Shown: one piece after another, positions 1 through 5,183 of the stretch
How positions within the stretch are numbered: position 1 is the stretch's first letter
Layout of the letters: each line of letters begins with the position of its first letter
Source: Tenericutes bacterium 4572_104
GTDB lineage: Bacteria > Bacillota_I > Bacilli_A > Izemoplasmatales > UBA5603
Direction: 5' to 3'
Length of the DNA stretch: 5,995 nt
NCBI GenBank assembly: GCA_002084435.1
Contig: NBLG01000035.1
Coordinates: 1 to 5,995 of the forward strand
Notes under the pieces: generated by a model
Told to the model about the DNA's origin: nothing
Seen by the model: the letters and a program-made list of their open reading frames with translations, nothing else
Database searches by the model: none
Made by a program: the position numbers and the translations under genes

Positions 1-187
1 TAGAACCATACGCACCGCGTGGATTCATTACTGTTGACCCTAAGATGGGCCATTTATAAGCGTCACCAACAACGCCCTCACTTACTTCTATAATAGTACC
101 CATTAGTTTTTGAGTTCCTTCAAACTTATTAGTAAAGCTATCACGGAACATCTGGACACTAACAGCACTTAAAGGATTTACTGCCAT
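1..187 (-). CDS. Major capsid protein, N-terminal 62 codons (gene runs off the left edge)
   Basis: This is the beginning of a gene that continues beyond position 1. It starts with ATG at 187, and a GGAGA ribosome-binding site (complement of 195-199) lies 7 nt upstream. The visible protein begins MAVNPLSAVSVQMFRDSFTN and continues with a short helical stretch, then GTIIEVSEGVVGDAYKWPIL at residues 30-49. A Phe/Gln-rich first helix, a GT(I/V)xE segment, a VVGD/VVGx turn and a strand with an aromatic residue is the N-terminal pattern I associate with HK97-fold capsid proteins of podoviruses (the Phage_capsid_2-like group). Position supports this: it directly follows portal and scaffold genes on the same strand, where the capsid gene normally sits. 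Only the N-terminus is visible, so the family assignment is inferred from motif and synteny. The protein would form the icosahedral shell around the scaffold. Confidence 0.75.
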   Translation of the reverse strand, partial: MAVNPLSAVSVQMFRDSFTNKFEGTQKLMGTIIEVSEGVVGDAYKWPILGSTVMNPRGAYGS

Positions 188-194
188 TTTACAA

Positions 195-199
195 TCTCC
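195..199 (-). promoter_or_regulatory. Ribosome-binding site of the capsid gene
   Basis: The minus strand reads GGAGA 7 nt before the capsid ATG at 187. It is the only strong Shine-Dalgarno sequence in the non-coding gap and fixes the start. An A/T-only inverted repeat (205-235) ends six bases upstream of it. Confidence 0.75.
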
Positions 200-204
200 A
201 AATA

Positions 205-235
205 AAAATAAAAAAATTAACCTAGTTTTTATTTT
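205..235 (-). repeat. A/T-only inverted repeat just upstream of the capsid RBS
   Basis: Positions 205-214 (AAAATAAAAA) are the exact reverse complement of 226-235 (TTTTTATTTT), separated by 11 nt. In the minus-strand transcript this could form a 10-bp A:U hairpin immediately before the capsid Shine-Dalgarno sequence. Such a stem would be weak. It may equally be an unstructured A/U-rich translation enhancer of the kind found before highly expressed genes. The sequence is seen directly; the role is inferred. Confidence 0.4.
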
Positions 236-250
236 CTTAGTGGAGTTAGC

Positions 251-293
251 TCAACTGAGGTCACCACAAGAATGGCTTCCGGTCTTCAGTTGA
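251..293 (-). repeat. Inverted repeat (hairpin) in the capsid-gene leader
   Basis: Positions 251-258 (TCAACTGA) pair perfectly with 286-293 (TCAGTTGA) around a 27-nt interior, and an extra ACC/GGT pairing (263-265 with 281-283) lies inside. The direct repeat AGTTAG flanks the structure at 244-249 and 294-299. This is the most GC-containing stretch of the scaffold-capsid gap. No T-run follows the stem on the minus strand, so it does not look like an intrinsic terminator. A leader structure that stabilises capsid mRNA, or an RNA-processing site, fits better. That role is inference. Confidence 0.5.
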
Positions 294-315
294 AGTTAGG
301 CAGAAACTTTATTTA

Positions 316-344
316 ATAGTAATTAACTACCAAATGATTGTCAA
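316..344 (-). promoter_or_regulatory. Candidate sigma70-type promoter for the capsid gene
   Basis: On the minus strand a perfect TTGACA (-35, positions 344-339) overlaps the scaffold stop codon. After exactly 17 nt comes TACTAT (321-316), which matches the -10 consensus at 4 of 6 positions, including the important A2 and T6. Transcription would start near 309 and give a leader of roughly 120 nt carrying the hairpin at 251-293. A separate promoter would raise capsid expression above that of the upstream portal and scaffold genes. The sequence match is seen; activity is inferred, and AT-rich DNA gives chance -10 matches easily. Confidence 0.45.
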
Positions 345-1210
345 CTCTTTGTTTCTTCGATAAAAGGATGTGTGTGACGATTATAATTTTTCCCACCATA
401 TCTTTTTTGATACATATCATCTACATGTCTTCGGTAATCTTTATCTTGAAGATATTTGGGGTCTTTCATCATTTCTCTTAATTCATGAGGAGGAGGAACA
501 TTTACAGTTTGTTGATTTTGAGTTGGAATAGAATTTGAAGTTAATCTCTCACGAATGTCTTTCATAAAATTAATACCATCCACATCTTTAATTAACTTTT
601 TGTACTTAGTGGCTTTTTCTTCACCAAATGTATTATCAGCCCATGCACTTAATTCATCAAGTTGCTGTTTTCCAGTTGTACCAAGAGATTTTAAAGCATC
701 TTCTGTTTTATTTTGGTTTTTAGATTGTTGTTCTCGGGAGCTATCTACCCACCATTTCAAAGCATCATTATATTTTTCTTGTGGAATATGAGATTTTTTA
801 CAGAAATCATTAAACCAACCTAACATTGGATCATCAGATTTAAATTTAACGTTTTCATATCCTTCACCTAAATCTGCTGAATAAACTTCTGGAATGCTTT
901 GACGTTCTTTATAAATATCTTCTAGGTCTTTTTTATCACCGAGCATTTTACGTAATTCAGACTGAGCCTTTGCCTGTTCTGTTACGGTCTTAAATGTTTT
1001 GGCATTAAACCAATCTGGTGCTTCACCTTCTCCTTTAATATCTTCATCATAAAACCACTCTAAATTTTGAGTGGGGTCATAATTACCAGCAGATTTTTCA
1101 GGAATCAATTGATCGGATTTTGTTTCACGTTGAACATTATTAGTATCAATGACACCAGCAGCAATACTGGAAACATCGGCATTTGCAACTTCTGACGGGT
1201 TTTCGCTCAT
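341..1210 (-). CDS. Capsid assembly scaffolding protein (289 aa)
   Basis: This protein directs shell assembly by binding capsid subunits inside the procapsid and is later released or cleaved. The sequence is hydrophilic and mostly helical. After a low-complexity N-terminus it carries PDWF at residues 65-68 and a segment around residues 71-91 with EQAKAQSELRKMLG (78-91). This resembles the conserved N-terminal element of T7-like and related podovirus scaffolds. The middle (about 130-225) is helical and Lys/Glu-rich, residues 226-242 are Gln/Pro-rich, and the C-terminal 30 residues are basic with RHVDDMYQKRYG, where scaffolds usually contact the capsid. It starts with ATG at 1210, in a 4-nt ATGA overlap with the upstream gene, with a GAGGTG ribosome-binding site at 1221-1216. 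It lies between the portal and capsid genes, as expected. Length is close to the T7 gp9 class (about 300 aa). Confidence 0.8.
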   Translation of the reverse strand: MSENPSEVANADVSSIAAGVIDTNNVQRETKSDQLIPEKSAGNYDPTQNLEWFYDEDIKGEGEAPDWFNAKTFKTVTEQAKAQSELRKMLGDKKDLEDIYKERQSIPEVYSADLGEGYENVKFKSDDPMLGWFNDFCKKSHIPQEKYNDALKWWVDSSREQQSKNQNKTEDALKSLGTTGKQQLDELSAWADNTFGEEKATKYKKLIKDVDGINFMKDIRERLTSNSIPTQNQQTVNVPPPHELREMMKDPKYLQDKDYRRHVDDMYQKRYGGKNYNRHTHPFIEETKS

Positions 1211-1521
1211 AATTTCACCTCTTTTTGTTTAGATTGTTGAGTTTTTAAATCAATCATTTTTTGTTTTCGATCAGGAAGTGATTTAAAAAACCTGATTATA
1301 TCGTTTTGACCTTCTCTAATCCTTGAGAAAGCATCTGTAAAAGTATAATGAGCTACAGGTTGAGCCAAATAATATTTTTCCAAAAGTTTCATAAATTCTT
1401 GACCAATTTGACTAGTAAATAATTCAGTACCTAAATCTGCAATTTTAAACTGATCGTCAAATGGTATTTGATTTGGATTATCCATAAACTGAAAATCTTT
1501 ATTTACATCGTCCCATCCCAT
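1207..1521 (-). CDS. Bbp19-like small phage structural-region protein (104 aa)
   Basis: This small soluble protein is encoded between portal and scaffold. Residues 34-56 (LFTSQIGQEFMKLLEKYYLA and following) and 69-79 (REGQNDIIRFF) resemble the Bbp19-like family. That family shows a Phe...GQ..L..L helix followed by an (R)EGxRxxxxxI helix and is typically found beside podovirus portal genes. The molecular role of the family is not established. Its constant position suggests a head-assembly or connector-associated job. The start codon at 1521 shares one nucleotide with the portal stop (TAATG), and AGGAG at 1536-1532 gives a ribosome-binding site 10 nt upstream. The stop overlaps the scaffold start by 4 nt. 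The C-terminal 20 residues are Lys/Gln-rich and probably disordered. Family assignment is from recalled motif shape only. Confidence 0.6.
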   Translation of the reverse strand: MGWDDVNKDFQFMDNPNQIPFDDQFKIADLGTELFTSQIGQEFMKLLEKYYLAQPVAHYTFTDAFSRIREGQNDIIRFFKSLPDRKQKMIDLKTQQSKQKEVKL

Positions 1522-3197
1522 TATTGAAATGCTCCTAATTCTGGTAATTGACCAACTGGTGTAGCAGGAGGCTCAGGTTCTTGTGCAACTTCTTTTAATT
1601 TCTGTTGACTTAAAGCTTGTTGAGAAGCTTGTTGTTGGATTTGGGCAAACTTTTCTTTTATCACTGCTTCTTGAGTTACAAGTGATAAATCAACACCCAT
1701 CTTTTGAGCCAACCAAAAAGGAACCTTAGCTAACTCCATTGTGATCATTCCCATGCTACCAAATGATTTAATCATAATTTGCGACCAATTTTCAAAGTTA
1801 GCAGCTTCAGTTTGATCCTGAATTCCAATCAATGGTGATTTATAGTTTATCTGAACTTCTTTATTATTAATTCCCATACTCATTACACCTTTGGAGGTTT
1901 GAATATCTTTCAAAATTCCTTTCTTTCGTAAGATATAAGTAACTTTTTGGAATAATGGTTTAATCAATTCATTAGCAATTCTTCCAGTTGCAACAGCATT
2001 TTGTTCTACCCACTGTTGACGTCTTAATTGCATCTCTGTAGCAGTTTTATCTTTTACTTCATTAACATTACCAAGAGGGTTTGCAAAAAAAGCTTCATTA
2101 ATTTGAGAGCGTAGATCTCGAATTGATAATTCTGCAAACTGTGGAGATCCGCCAGCTTGAATAGGTTGAATAGGTGGACTTTGAGCAAATCCTTTATCTA
2201 CAGGAATAATAGCACCCGGCTCAATTACAATATTATATGGATTTAAGGCACCACTATTTTCAGCCAGGTAAGCAGGAAAAGCATGGAACTTAGCAGATTT
2301 GAGAATAAATTCTGCCATCTTATTCAATACTTTTATAAAGGGTAACATAAGCATCGCTATGCCCCTTCCAAAAGCTTCATTAGGTGCTTTATGAATTCTA
2401 AACACTGTAAATGGATTATAATCACGCCATTCATGATGCATATCTTCACGTGTAGTTGGATCTTGCACATAGTAATAATATTTGTTCCCAACAGGATTGC
2501 GTGGGTAATGAATACATCCATGCACCAAATCAACGTCTTTATTAGGTTCATTTTCTATAAGTGTTTGGATTCGTGCTGGTATGTTATCTAATGCCCACAT
2601 TTCCTCTATTAATCTTGCTTTGATCTGAATGTCTTGCCAAACTGTTTCTAATTTTCCATTTACACTTTCTTCAACGGATAACGTTGATATAGGAACTGTT
2701 TTAAACTCAAGTGGTTCATCTTGCGTCCCTTCATTTATTAAAATAGCCCCTGTTGATATTCCAGCATCTTCTAGTGCTTCGTTAACTGTAGTGTAAAAAC
2801 TTTCACAATTTTCTAGATTTCTAAATATTGTCTTTGTATCAGATTGTAATTTTTTACTAATCGTTTCTAGCTCATCATCACTAAAAGCACCTGAATTTTG
2901 GAGAGCGTTTCCAGCCTCTAAGCTAACATATTGCTGCATAGGAGGCATAAGAATGCCTTGAATGTTATTAGCATAATATTTTAAAGCTATTACTGGTGTT
3001 GCATCAAAGATTTCATTTGCAGTAGATTGACCTTCATCGTTTTCCTTATTAAATCTTGCGCGATCTGGCGCAATAAACTCATAAACTTCTTCTAATAATC
3101 CATGCCACAGAATAGAACGGTTTTTAGCATCAAGATAACGCTGATAACGTTCTTCAGAAGATTCAAGCTTAATAGCAGATGATTTTTCAATAGTCAT
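1521..3197 (-). CDS. Portal protein / head-tail connector, T7 gp8-like (558 aa)
   Basis: This is the dodecameric ring at the capsid vertex through which DNA is packaged and ejected, and to which the tail attaches. The N-terminus shows the head-tail connector signature. A helix with RYLDAKNRSILWHGLLEEVY (residues 21-40) leads into FIAPDRARF (41-49), then FDATP (64-68), ANNIQGILMPP (76-86) and a following strand. This matches the family pattern of Trp-helix, P-x-R, a D-x-T motif and L(T/M)PP. The middle contains the basic and aromatic segments of the stem and wing region, and SPLIGIQDQTEAANFENW near residue 460 matches the conserved SP(L/I)...Q helix region. The last 40 or so residues are Gln/Pro-rich. 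At 558 aa it is close to T7 gp8 (536 aa). ATG at 3197 shares a base with the previous stop (TAATG), and the stop shares one with the next start. The local Shine-Dalgarno is weak (AAGAGA), which suggests coupling. Confidence 0.92.
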   Translation of the reverse strand: MTIEKSSAIKLESSEERYQRYLDAKNRSILWHGLLEEVYEFIAPDRARFNKENDEGQSTANEIFDATPVIALKYYANNIQGILMPPMQQYVSLEAGNALQNSGAFSDDELETISKKLQSDTKTIFRNLENCESFYTTVNEALEDAGISTGAILINEGTQDEPLEFKTVPISTLSVEESVNGKLETVWQDIQIKARLIEEMWALDNIPARIQTLIENEPNKDVDLVHGCIHYPRNPVGNKYYYYVQDPTTREDMHHEWRDYNPFTVFRIHKAPNEAFGRGIAMLMLPFIKVLNKMAEFILKSAKFHAFPAYLAENSGALNPYNIVIEPGAIIPVDKGFAQSPPIQPIQAGGSPQFAELSIRDLRSQINEAFFANPLGNVNEVKDKTATEMQLRRQQWVEQNAVATGRIANELIKPLFQKVTYILRKKGILKDIQTSKGVMSMGINNKEVQINYKSPLIGIQDQTEAANFENWSQIMIKSFGSMGMITMELAKVPFWLAQKMGVDLSLVTQEAVIKEKFAQIQQQASQQALSQQKLKEVAQEPEPPATPVGQLPELGAFQ

Positions 3198-3367
3198 TAG
3201 CCGAACGTCTCTTGTTGAACTTCACCTGTTGAACCACCGCGCCTACGTCTAATGCGACTAATTCTCTCTTCTTCTAACTCTTCATCTGAACGTTTACGCT
3301 CTTCTTGCTGTTGTTCTTCTTCCTGCTCTAACGTGCTTTTACCTGTGTCTGTTTCTTCAAAACCCAT
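3197..3367 (-). CDS. Small highly charged protein upstream of portal (56 aa)
   Basis: This short gene starts with ATG at 3367, preceded at 7 nt by a consensus GGAGG (3379-3375). Its TAA stop overlaps the portal start by one base, so the reading frame is well supported despite its size. The protein has an acidic Glu/Gln stretch (residues 14-34, EQEEEQQQEER and onward) likely to be helical or coiled coil. A basic patch (R35, R38, R40-R43) follows, then a flexible GGSTG and a C-terminus QQETFG. Small Glu/Gln/Arg-rich proteins directly in front of the connector gene are common in T7-like and related podoviruses, but their function is not known to me. The acidic-then-basic arrangement and tight coupling suggest a partner of the portal or procapsid. 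That is inference only. Confidence 0.8.
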   Translation of the reverse strand: MGFEETDTGKSTLEQEEEQQQEERKRSDEELEEERISRIRRRRGGSTGEVQQETFG

Positions 3368-3374
3368 GGGAAAC

Positions 3375-3379
3375 CCTCC
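3375..3379 (-). promoter_or_regulatory. Consensus ribosome-binding site of the 56-aa gene and, by coupling, portal
   Basis: The minus strand reads GGAGG 7 nt before the ATG at 3367. The portal gene lacks a good site of its own and overlaps the 56-aa stop by one base, so ribosomes loaded here may supply portal translation too. Confidence 0.7.
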
Positions 3380-3413
3380 AAATAAATCATAACTAATTAA
3401 TTTCTGAGATAAA

Positions 3414-3854
3414 CTAAATACGTATTAACTCAACTTCTTTGATCCATGAGCAAATTTTATCCCCTTTATGTATCATTATCAAATATTTATACAATTGGTA
3501 GGGTGTTTGTACGAATAATTCATTTATCCCACACATATATTTTGCTATTCCAACACAATGTAGTGCTGTCAGTCTTAACTTAAAAGCAACAATTCCTTTT
3601 GTGTTTAATGTAATTTTCATACATTTCATGTCGTTTTCTGCACAAATTTTCTTTGCAGCATCAACTTTATCAACTCCATACGGTAATATATCCCATGTAA
3701 GCCGTGAATGTTGCGGGTTAATCCACATATATTCAAATTTATCGCATGTTAGAATATAAACATGACCAAATCCTTTCTTAAGTATTTTAGCCAATGGATA
3801 ATCACCACCACGAAAGAATATCCATATAGTTTTTCCAACCTTGTTATTATTCAT
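3414..3854 (-). CDS. Putative permuted papain-like (NlpC/P60- or LRAT-like) phage protein (146 aa)
   Basis: The order of conserved-looking elements is: WIFFRGG (11-17), GFGHVYIL with His31 (28-35), a Trp-containing strand (W44), a mixed alpha/beta middle, TALHCVGIAKYMCGI with Cys100 (96-110), and VQTPYQLYKYL (115-125). A histidine on an early strand followed about 70 residues later by a cysteine at the start of a helix is the arrangement of circularly permuted papain-fold enzymes, in which His precedes Cys. It is the reverse of ordinary NlpC/P60 peptidases. A hydrolase or acyltransferase acting on a peptide or lipid bond at virion entry is possible, as is a catalytically dead structural role. 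The start at 3854 overlaps the upstream gene by 8 nt, and no Shine-Dalgarno is visible, so translation is probably coupled. The next gene begins 46 nt beyond its stop. The fold call is from motif order only. Confidence 0.6.
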   Translation of the reverse strand: MNNNKVGKTIWIFFRGGDYPLAKILKKGFGHVYILTCDKFEYMWINPQHSRLTWDILPYGVDKVDAAKKICAENDMKCMKITLNTKGIVAFKLRLTALHCVGIAKYMCGINELFVQTPYQLYKYLIMIHKGDKICSWIKEVELIRI

Positions 3855-4005
3855 ATAATTTAAGCACTACTAATTGATGCCCGTCTCTTTCCTCTAACTT
3901 TTTAAACTCTTGAAGGTTTTTAACTATTTTGAAATCAACTTGTAAACTTTGAAGCTGCATACGCTTATGAAGGCGTTTGATTCTTCTATGTAATTGTTTA
4001 CTCAT
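3847..4005 (-). CDS. Small basic helical protein, unknown function (52 aa)
   Basis: ATG at 4005 opens a 52-codon frame ending with TAA at 3847. The start overlaps the upstream 58-aa gene by 4 nt (ATGA), and the end overlaps the following 146-aa gene by 8 nt (ATGAATAA). Both junctions are typical of real, coupled phage genes. A short AGGA lies 3-4 nt before the ATG. The protein begins MSKQLHRRIKRLHKRMQLQS, a strongly basic helix, and ends with a short LVVLKLYE strand. Between these lies a Lys/Glu helix. There is no signal peptide, membrane segment or recognisable motif. A nucleic-acid- or protein-binding accessory role is possible from the charge but not demonstrated. Confidence 0.65.
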   Translation of the reverse strand: MSKQLHRRIKRLHKRMQLQSLQVDFKIVKNLQEFKKLEERDGHQLVVLKLYE

Positions 4006-4178
4006 AAATCCTGCAACCGTTCACCCATAGCATTTTTATGAATTAATCTTGTAAATGGTTCTCTCCATGACCAAATACGACAACAGTTTTTATATCTTTT
4101 AACTAACCATACAGTGCGCCATATCGACCAATCATAATTAGGATAATTCTCTCGTGAGTTTAAAATGACTTTTTTCAT
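4002..4178 (-). CDS. Trp-rich small protein, unknown function (58 aa)
   Basis: The frame runs from ATG at 4178 to TGA at 4002 and overlaps the next gene by 4 nt (ATGA). It lies 16 nt after the stop of the 65-aa gene. There is no clear Shine-Dalgarno, so its support comes from the tight fit between neighbours. Five of 58 residues are tryptophan (W17, W20, W24, W36, W38), arranged as WSIWRTVWLVKRYKNCCRIW (17-36), with adjacent cysteines C32-C33 and many Arg/Lys. Tryptophans at 17, 20 and 24 fall on one helical face, giving a basic aromatic amphipathic helix. That could sit at a membrane surface or pack against another protein. I recognise no family. Confidence 0.6.
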   Translation of the reverse strand: MKKVILNSRENYPNYDWSIWRTVWLVKRYKNCCRIWSWREPFTRLIHKNAMGERLQDL

Positions 4179-4194
4179 AACGGACTTTCATTTA

Positions 4195-4392
4195 TTAACG
4201 CTTCTTGAGTCTGACTTTCTTTACTCCACTAACTTTCATTAGTCTTGGATTTTTGCGTTTTGCAGCAGCCCCAACTTTACGAGCACCAGCAGCTAATATT
4301 GAACTTGCACGTTTTTTGGAGATGCCCTGACGACGTGCTATTGTTTTTTGGTTTGCTTTGAAACCTCTAACTTTTTTTCGCTTAATTGCCAT
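4195..4392 (-). CDS. Small extremely basic protein with HTH-like segment (65 aa)
   Basis: Twenty-five of 65 residues are Lys or Arg and there is no Asp or Glu at all, so the protein should bind nucleic acid or another polyanion. Residues 16-34 (KTIARRQGISKKRASSILA) have the spacing of a short helix-turn-helix (IA...GIS...A..IL). Residues 35-56 contain AGARKVGAAAKRKNPRLMKV, where the KNPRLxKV element looks like one I associate with small hypothetical phage proteins. Both termini are Lys/Arg clusters. ATG at 4392 has GGAG (4404-4401) 8 nt upstream. The gene follows terS-like and precedes several small genes before portal. A DNA-binding, packaging-associated or internal virion protein are all plausible. 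None is shown by the sequence. Confidence 0.75.
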   Translation of the reverse strand: MAIKRKKVRGFKANQKTIARRQGISKKRASSILAAGARKVGAAAKRKNPRLMKVSGVKKVRLKKR

Positions 4393-4411
4393 CTTTTTAA
4401 CTCCAGTGATG

Positions 4412-4486
4412 TTACTTGGAAAATTTCCGGCTTTCTCTTTCCAAAATCAAAAAAATAATATGCCATATCAAAACTTTTGATATCAT
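4412..4486 (-). CDS. Possible 24-aa single-pass membrane microprotein after terS
   Basis: A 24-codon frame starts at ATG 4486, which shares one base with the terS-like stop (TAATG). This is the same junction used twice elsewhere in the operon. It ends with TAA at 4412, just before the GGAG ribosome site of the next gene. It therefore fills the otherwise empty gap between the two genes. The product has MISK, then VLIWHIIFLIL (residues 5-15), then a charged tail (ERESRKFSK). A hydrophobic segment this short could just anchor in a membrane. Against it: there is no Shine-Dalgarno of its own, the AT-rich DNA favours Ile/Leu/Phe codons by chance, and a competing frame begins at 4499. Treat as a candidate. 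Confidence 0.3.
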   Translation of the reverse strand: MISKVLIWHIIFLILERESRKFSK

Positions 4487-5124
4487 TACTTTCTGTCATA
4501 ACGTTCTTCAAAATCTGTAACTTTATCTTCAAGTTCAGCATCTTCAACAGTAGATGTTTGTATCTTAACTAGTTGATACATAAATTGCGCTTGCTTCAAA
4601 CTTAATCGTTTATCAGAAACGCGTGTATCAATCCATTCTATTTTATCACGAAATGTACCACCCCAACCTGCCATGTCAATATCAGCATCAATTGATTTAT
4701 CTTTGTGGTATTTATGATTTGAATGTAACCACATAACTCTATCAAGATTATCAGCAATTAATTTATCACGTTGATATGAAACGTTATCAGGAAATGTTGC
4801 ACCCTTATTATTAGTAAACACATCTCTACTACGGTCTTTGCTAACATCTGCTATCTCTTCTTTCCATATCTCATTACGCGCCTGTATTGCCTCTCTGTAG
4901 TCTTTTTCACATTCAGGGTATCTTTGTAGGCGTTTAAAAAAAGCCTCTTTACTGGGCATAAAAGCCTCTTTAACGGTTATCATAGCCCCAGTTTTAGAAC
5001 ATTTAGTTGTATATTCTGATATTGGTTGTTTAAGAGCGCTAATTATAGTGTGTCCATCCCTGACTAGAGAAATAATTAAATTAAAAATATAAGGATCAAA
5101 CTCAGTATTAGGGTGTTTTTTCAT
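4486..5124 (-). CDS. Terminase small subunit-like protein (212 aa)
   Basis: Small terminase subunits recognise the phage packaging site and load the large-subunit motor. Residues 14-32 (FNLIISLVRDGHTIISALK) form a helix-turn-helix start of the kind seen in Sf6/P22-type small terminases. An apparent insertion (about 34-55) comes before the recognition-helix region MPSKEAFFKRLQRYPECEKDY (56-76). Then come the YREAIQARNEIWKEEIADV helix (76-94) and a second helix with RDKLIADNLDRVMWLHSNHKY (119-139), the usual oligomerisation pattern. A GWGG loop (153-156) and an acidic C-terminal tail (from about 194) complete it. The start is ATG at 5124. No Shine-Dalgarno is visible, and a promoter -10 element ends only 6 nt upstream, so the message may be leaderless. 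The large subunit is not beside it. A different HTH DNA-binding protein of the same fold cannot be excluded. Confidence 0.7.
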   Translation of the reverse strand: MKKHPNTEFDPYIFNLIISLVRDGHTIISALKQPISEYTTKCSKTGAMITVKEAFMPSKEAFFKRLQRYPECEKDYREAIQARNEIWKEEIADVSKDRSRDVFTNNKGATFPDNVSYQRDKLIADNLDRVMWLHSNHKYHKDKSIDADIDMAGWGGTFRDKIEWIDTRVSDKRLSLKQAQFMYQLVKIQTSTVEDAELEDKVTDFEERYDRK

Positions 5125-5130
5125 ATACTT

Positions 5131-5158
5131 ATTATGCTACGCATGTATAAAAAGTCAA
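5131..5158 (-). promoter_or_regulatory. Sigma70-type promoter driving the leftward structural operon
   Basis: On the minus strand TTGACT (5158-5153, 5 of 6) is followed after 16 nt by CATAAT (5136-5131, 5 of 6). The predicted start of transcription, about 7 nt past the -10, falls on or next to the A of the terS ATG at 5124. This is the only strong minus-strand promoter seen upstream of the whole morphogenesis block. Confidence 0.65.
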
Positions 5159-5183
5159 GTCCTTAGAGCTTTGACTATATTTT

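Noticed and set aside
251..293. Hairpin read as an intrinsic terminator between scaffold and capsid
   Set aside because: The stem is interrupted and not GC-rich, and no T-run follows it directly on the minus strand. Termination just before the capsid gene would also be odd.
555..791. Plus-strand open frame of 78 codons
   Set aside because: It lies wholly inside the scaffold gene in antisense, has no ribosome-binding site, and its product is Ser/Phe-rich with no recognisable motif.
2357..2591. Two open frames, one on each strand, inside the portal gene
   Set aside because: Both overlap a long well-supported portal gene, and their Ile/Met/His-rich products are typical of out-of-frame AT-rich sequence.
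4338..4547. Minus-strand frame of 69 codons bridging the terS-like end and the basic protein
   Set aside because: It overlaps both neighbours substantially (55 nt of the basic gene and 62 nt of terS) and has no good ribosome site. A shorter form from ATG 4499 remains possible but is less tidy than the TAATG frame.
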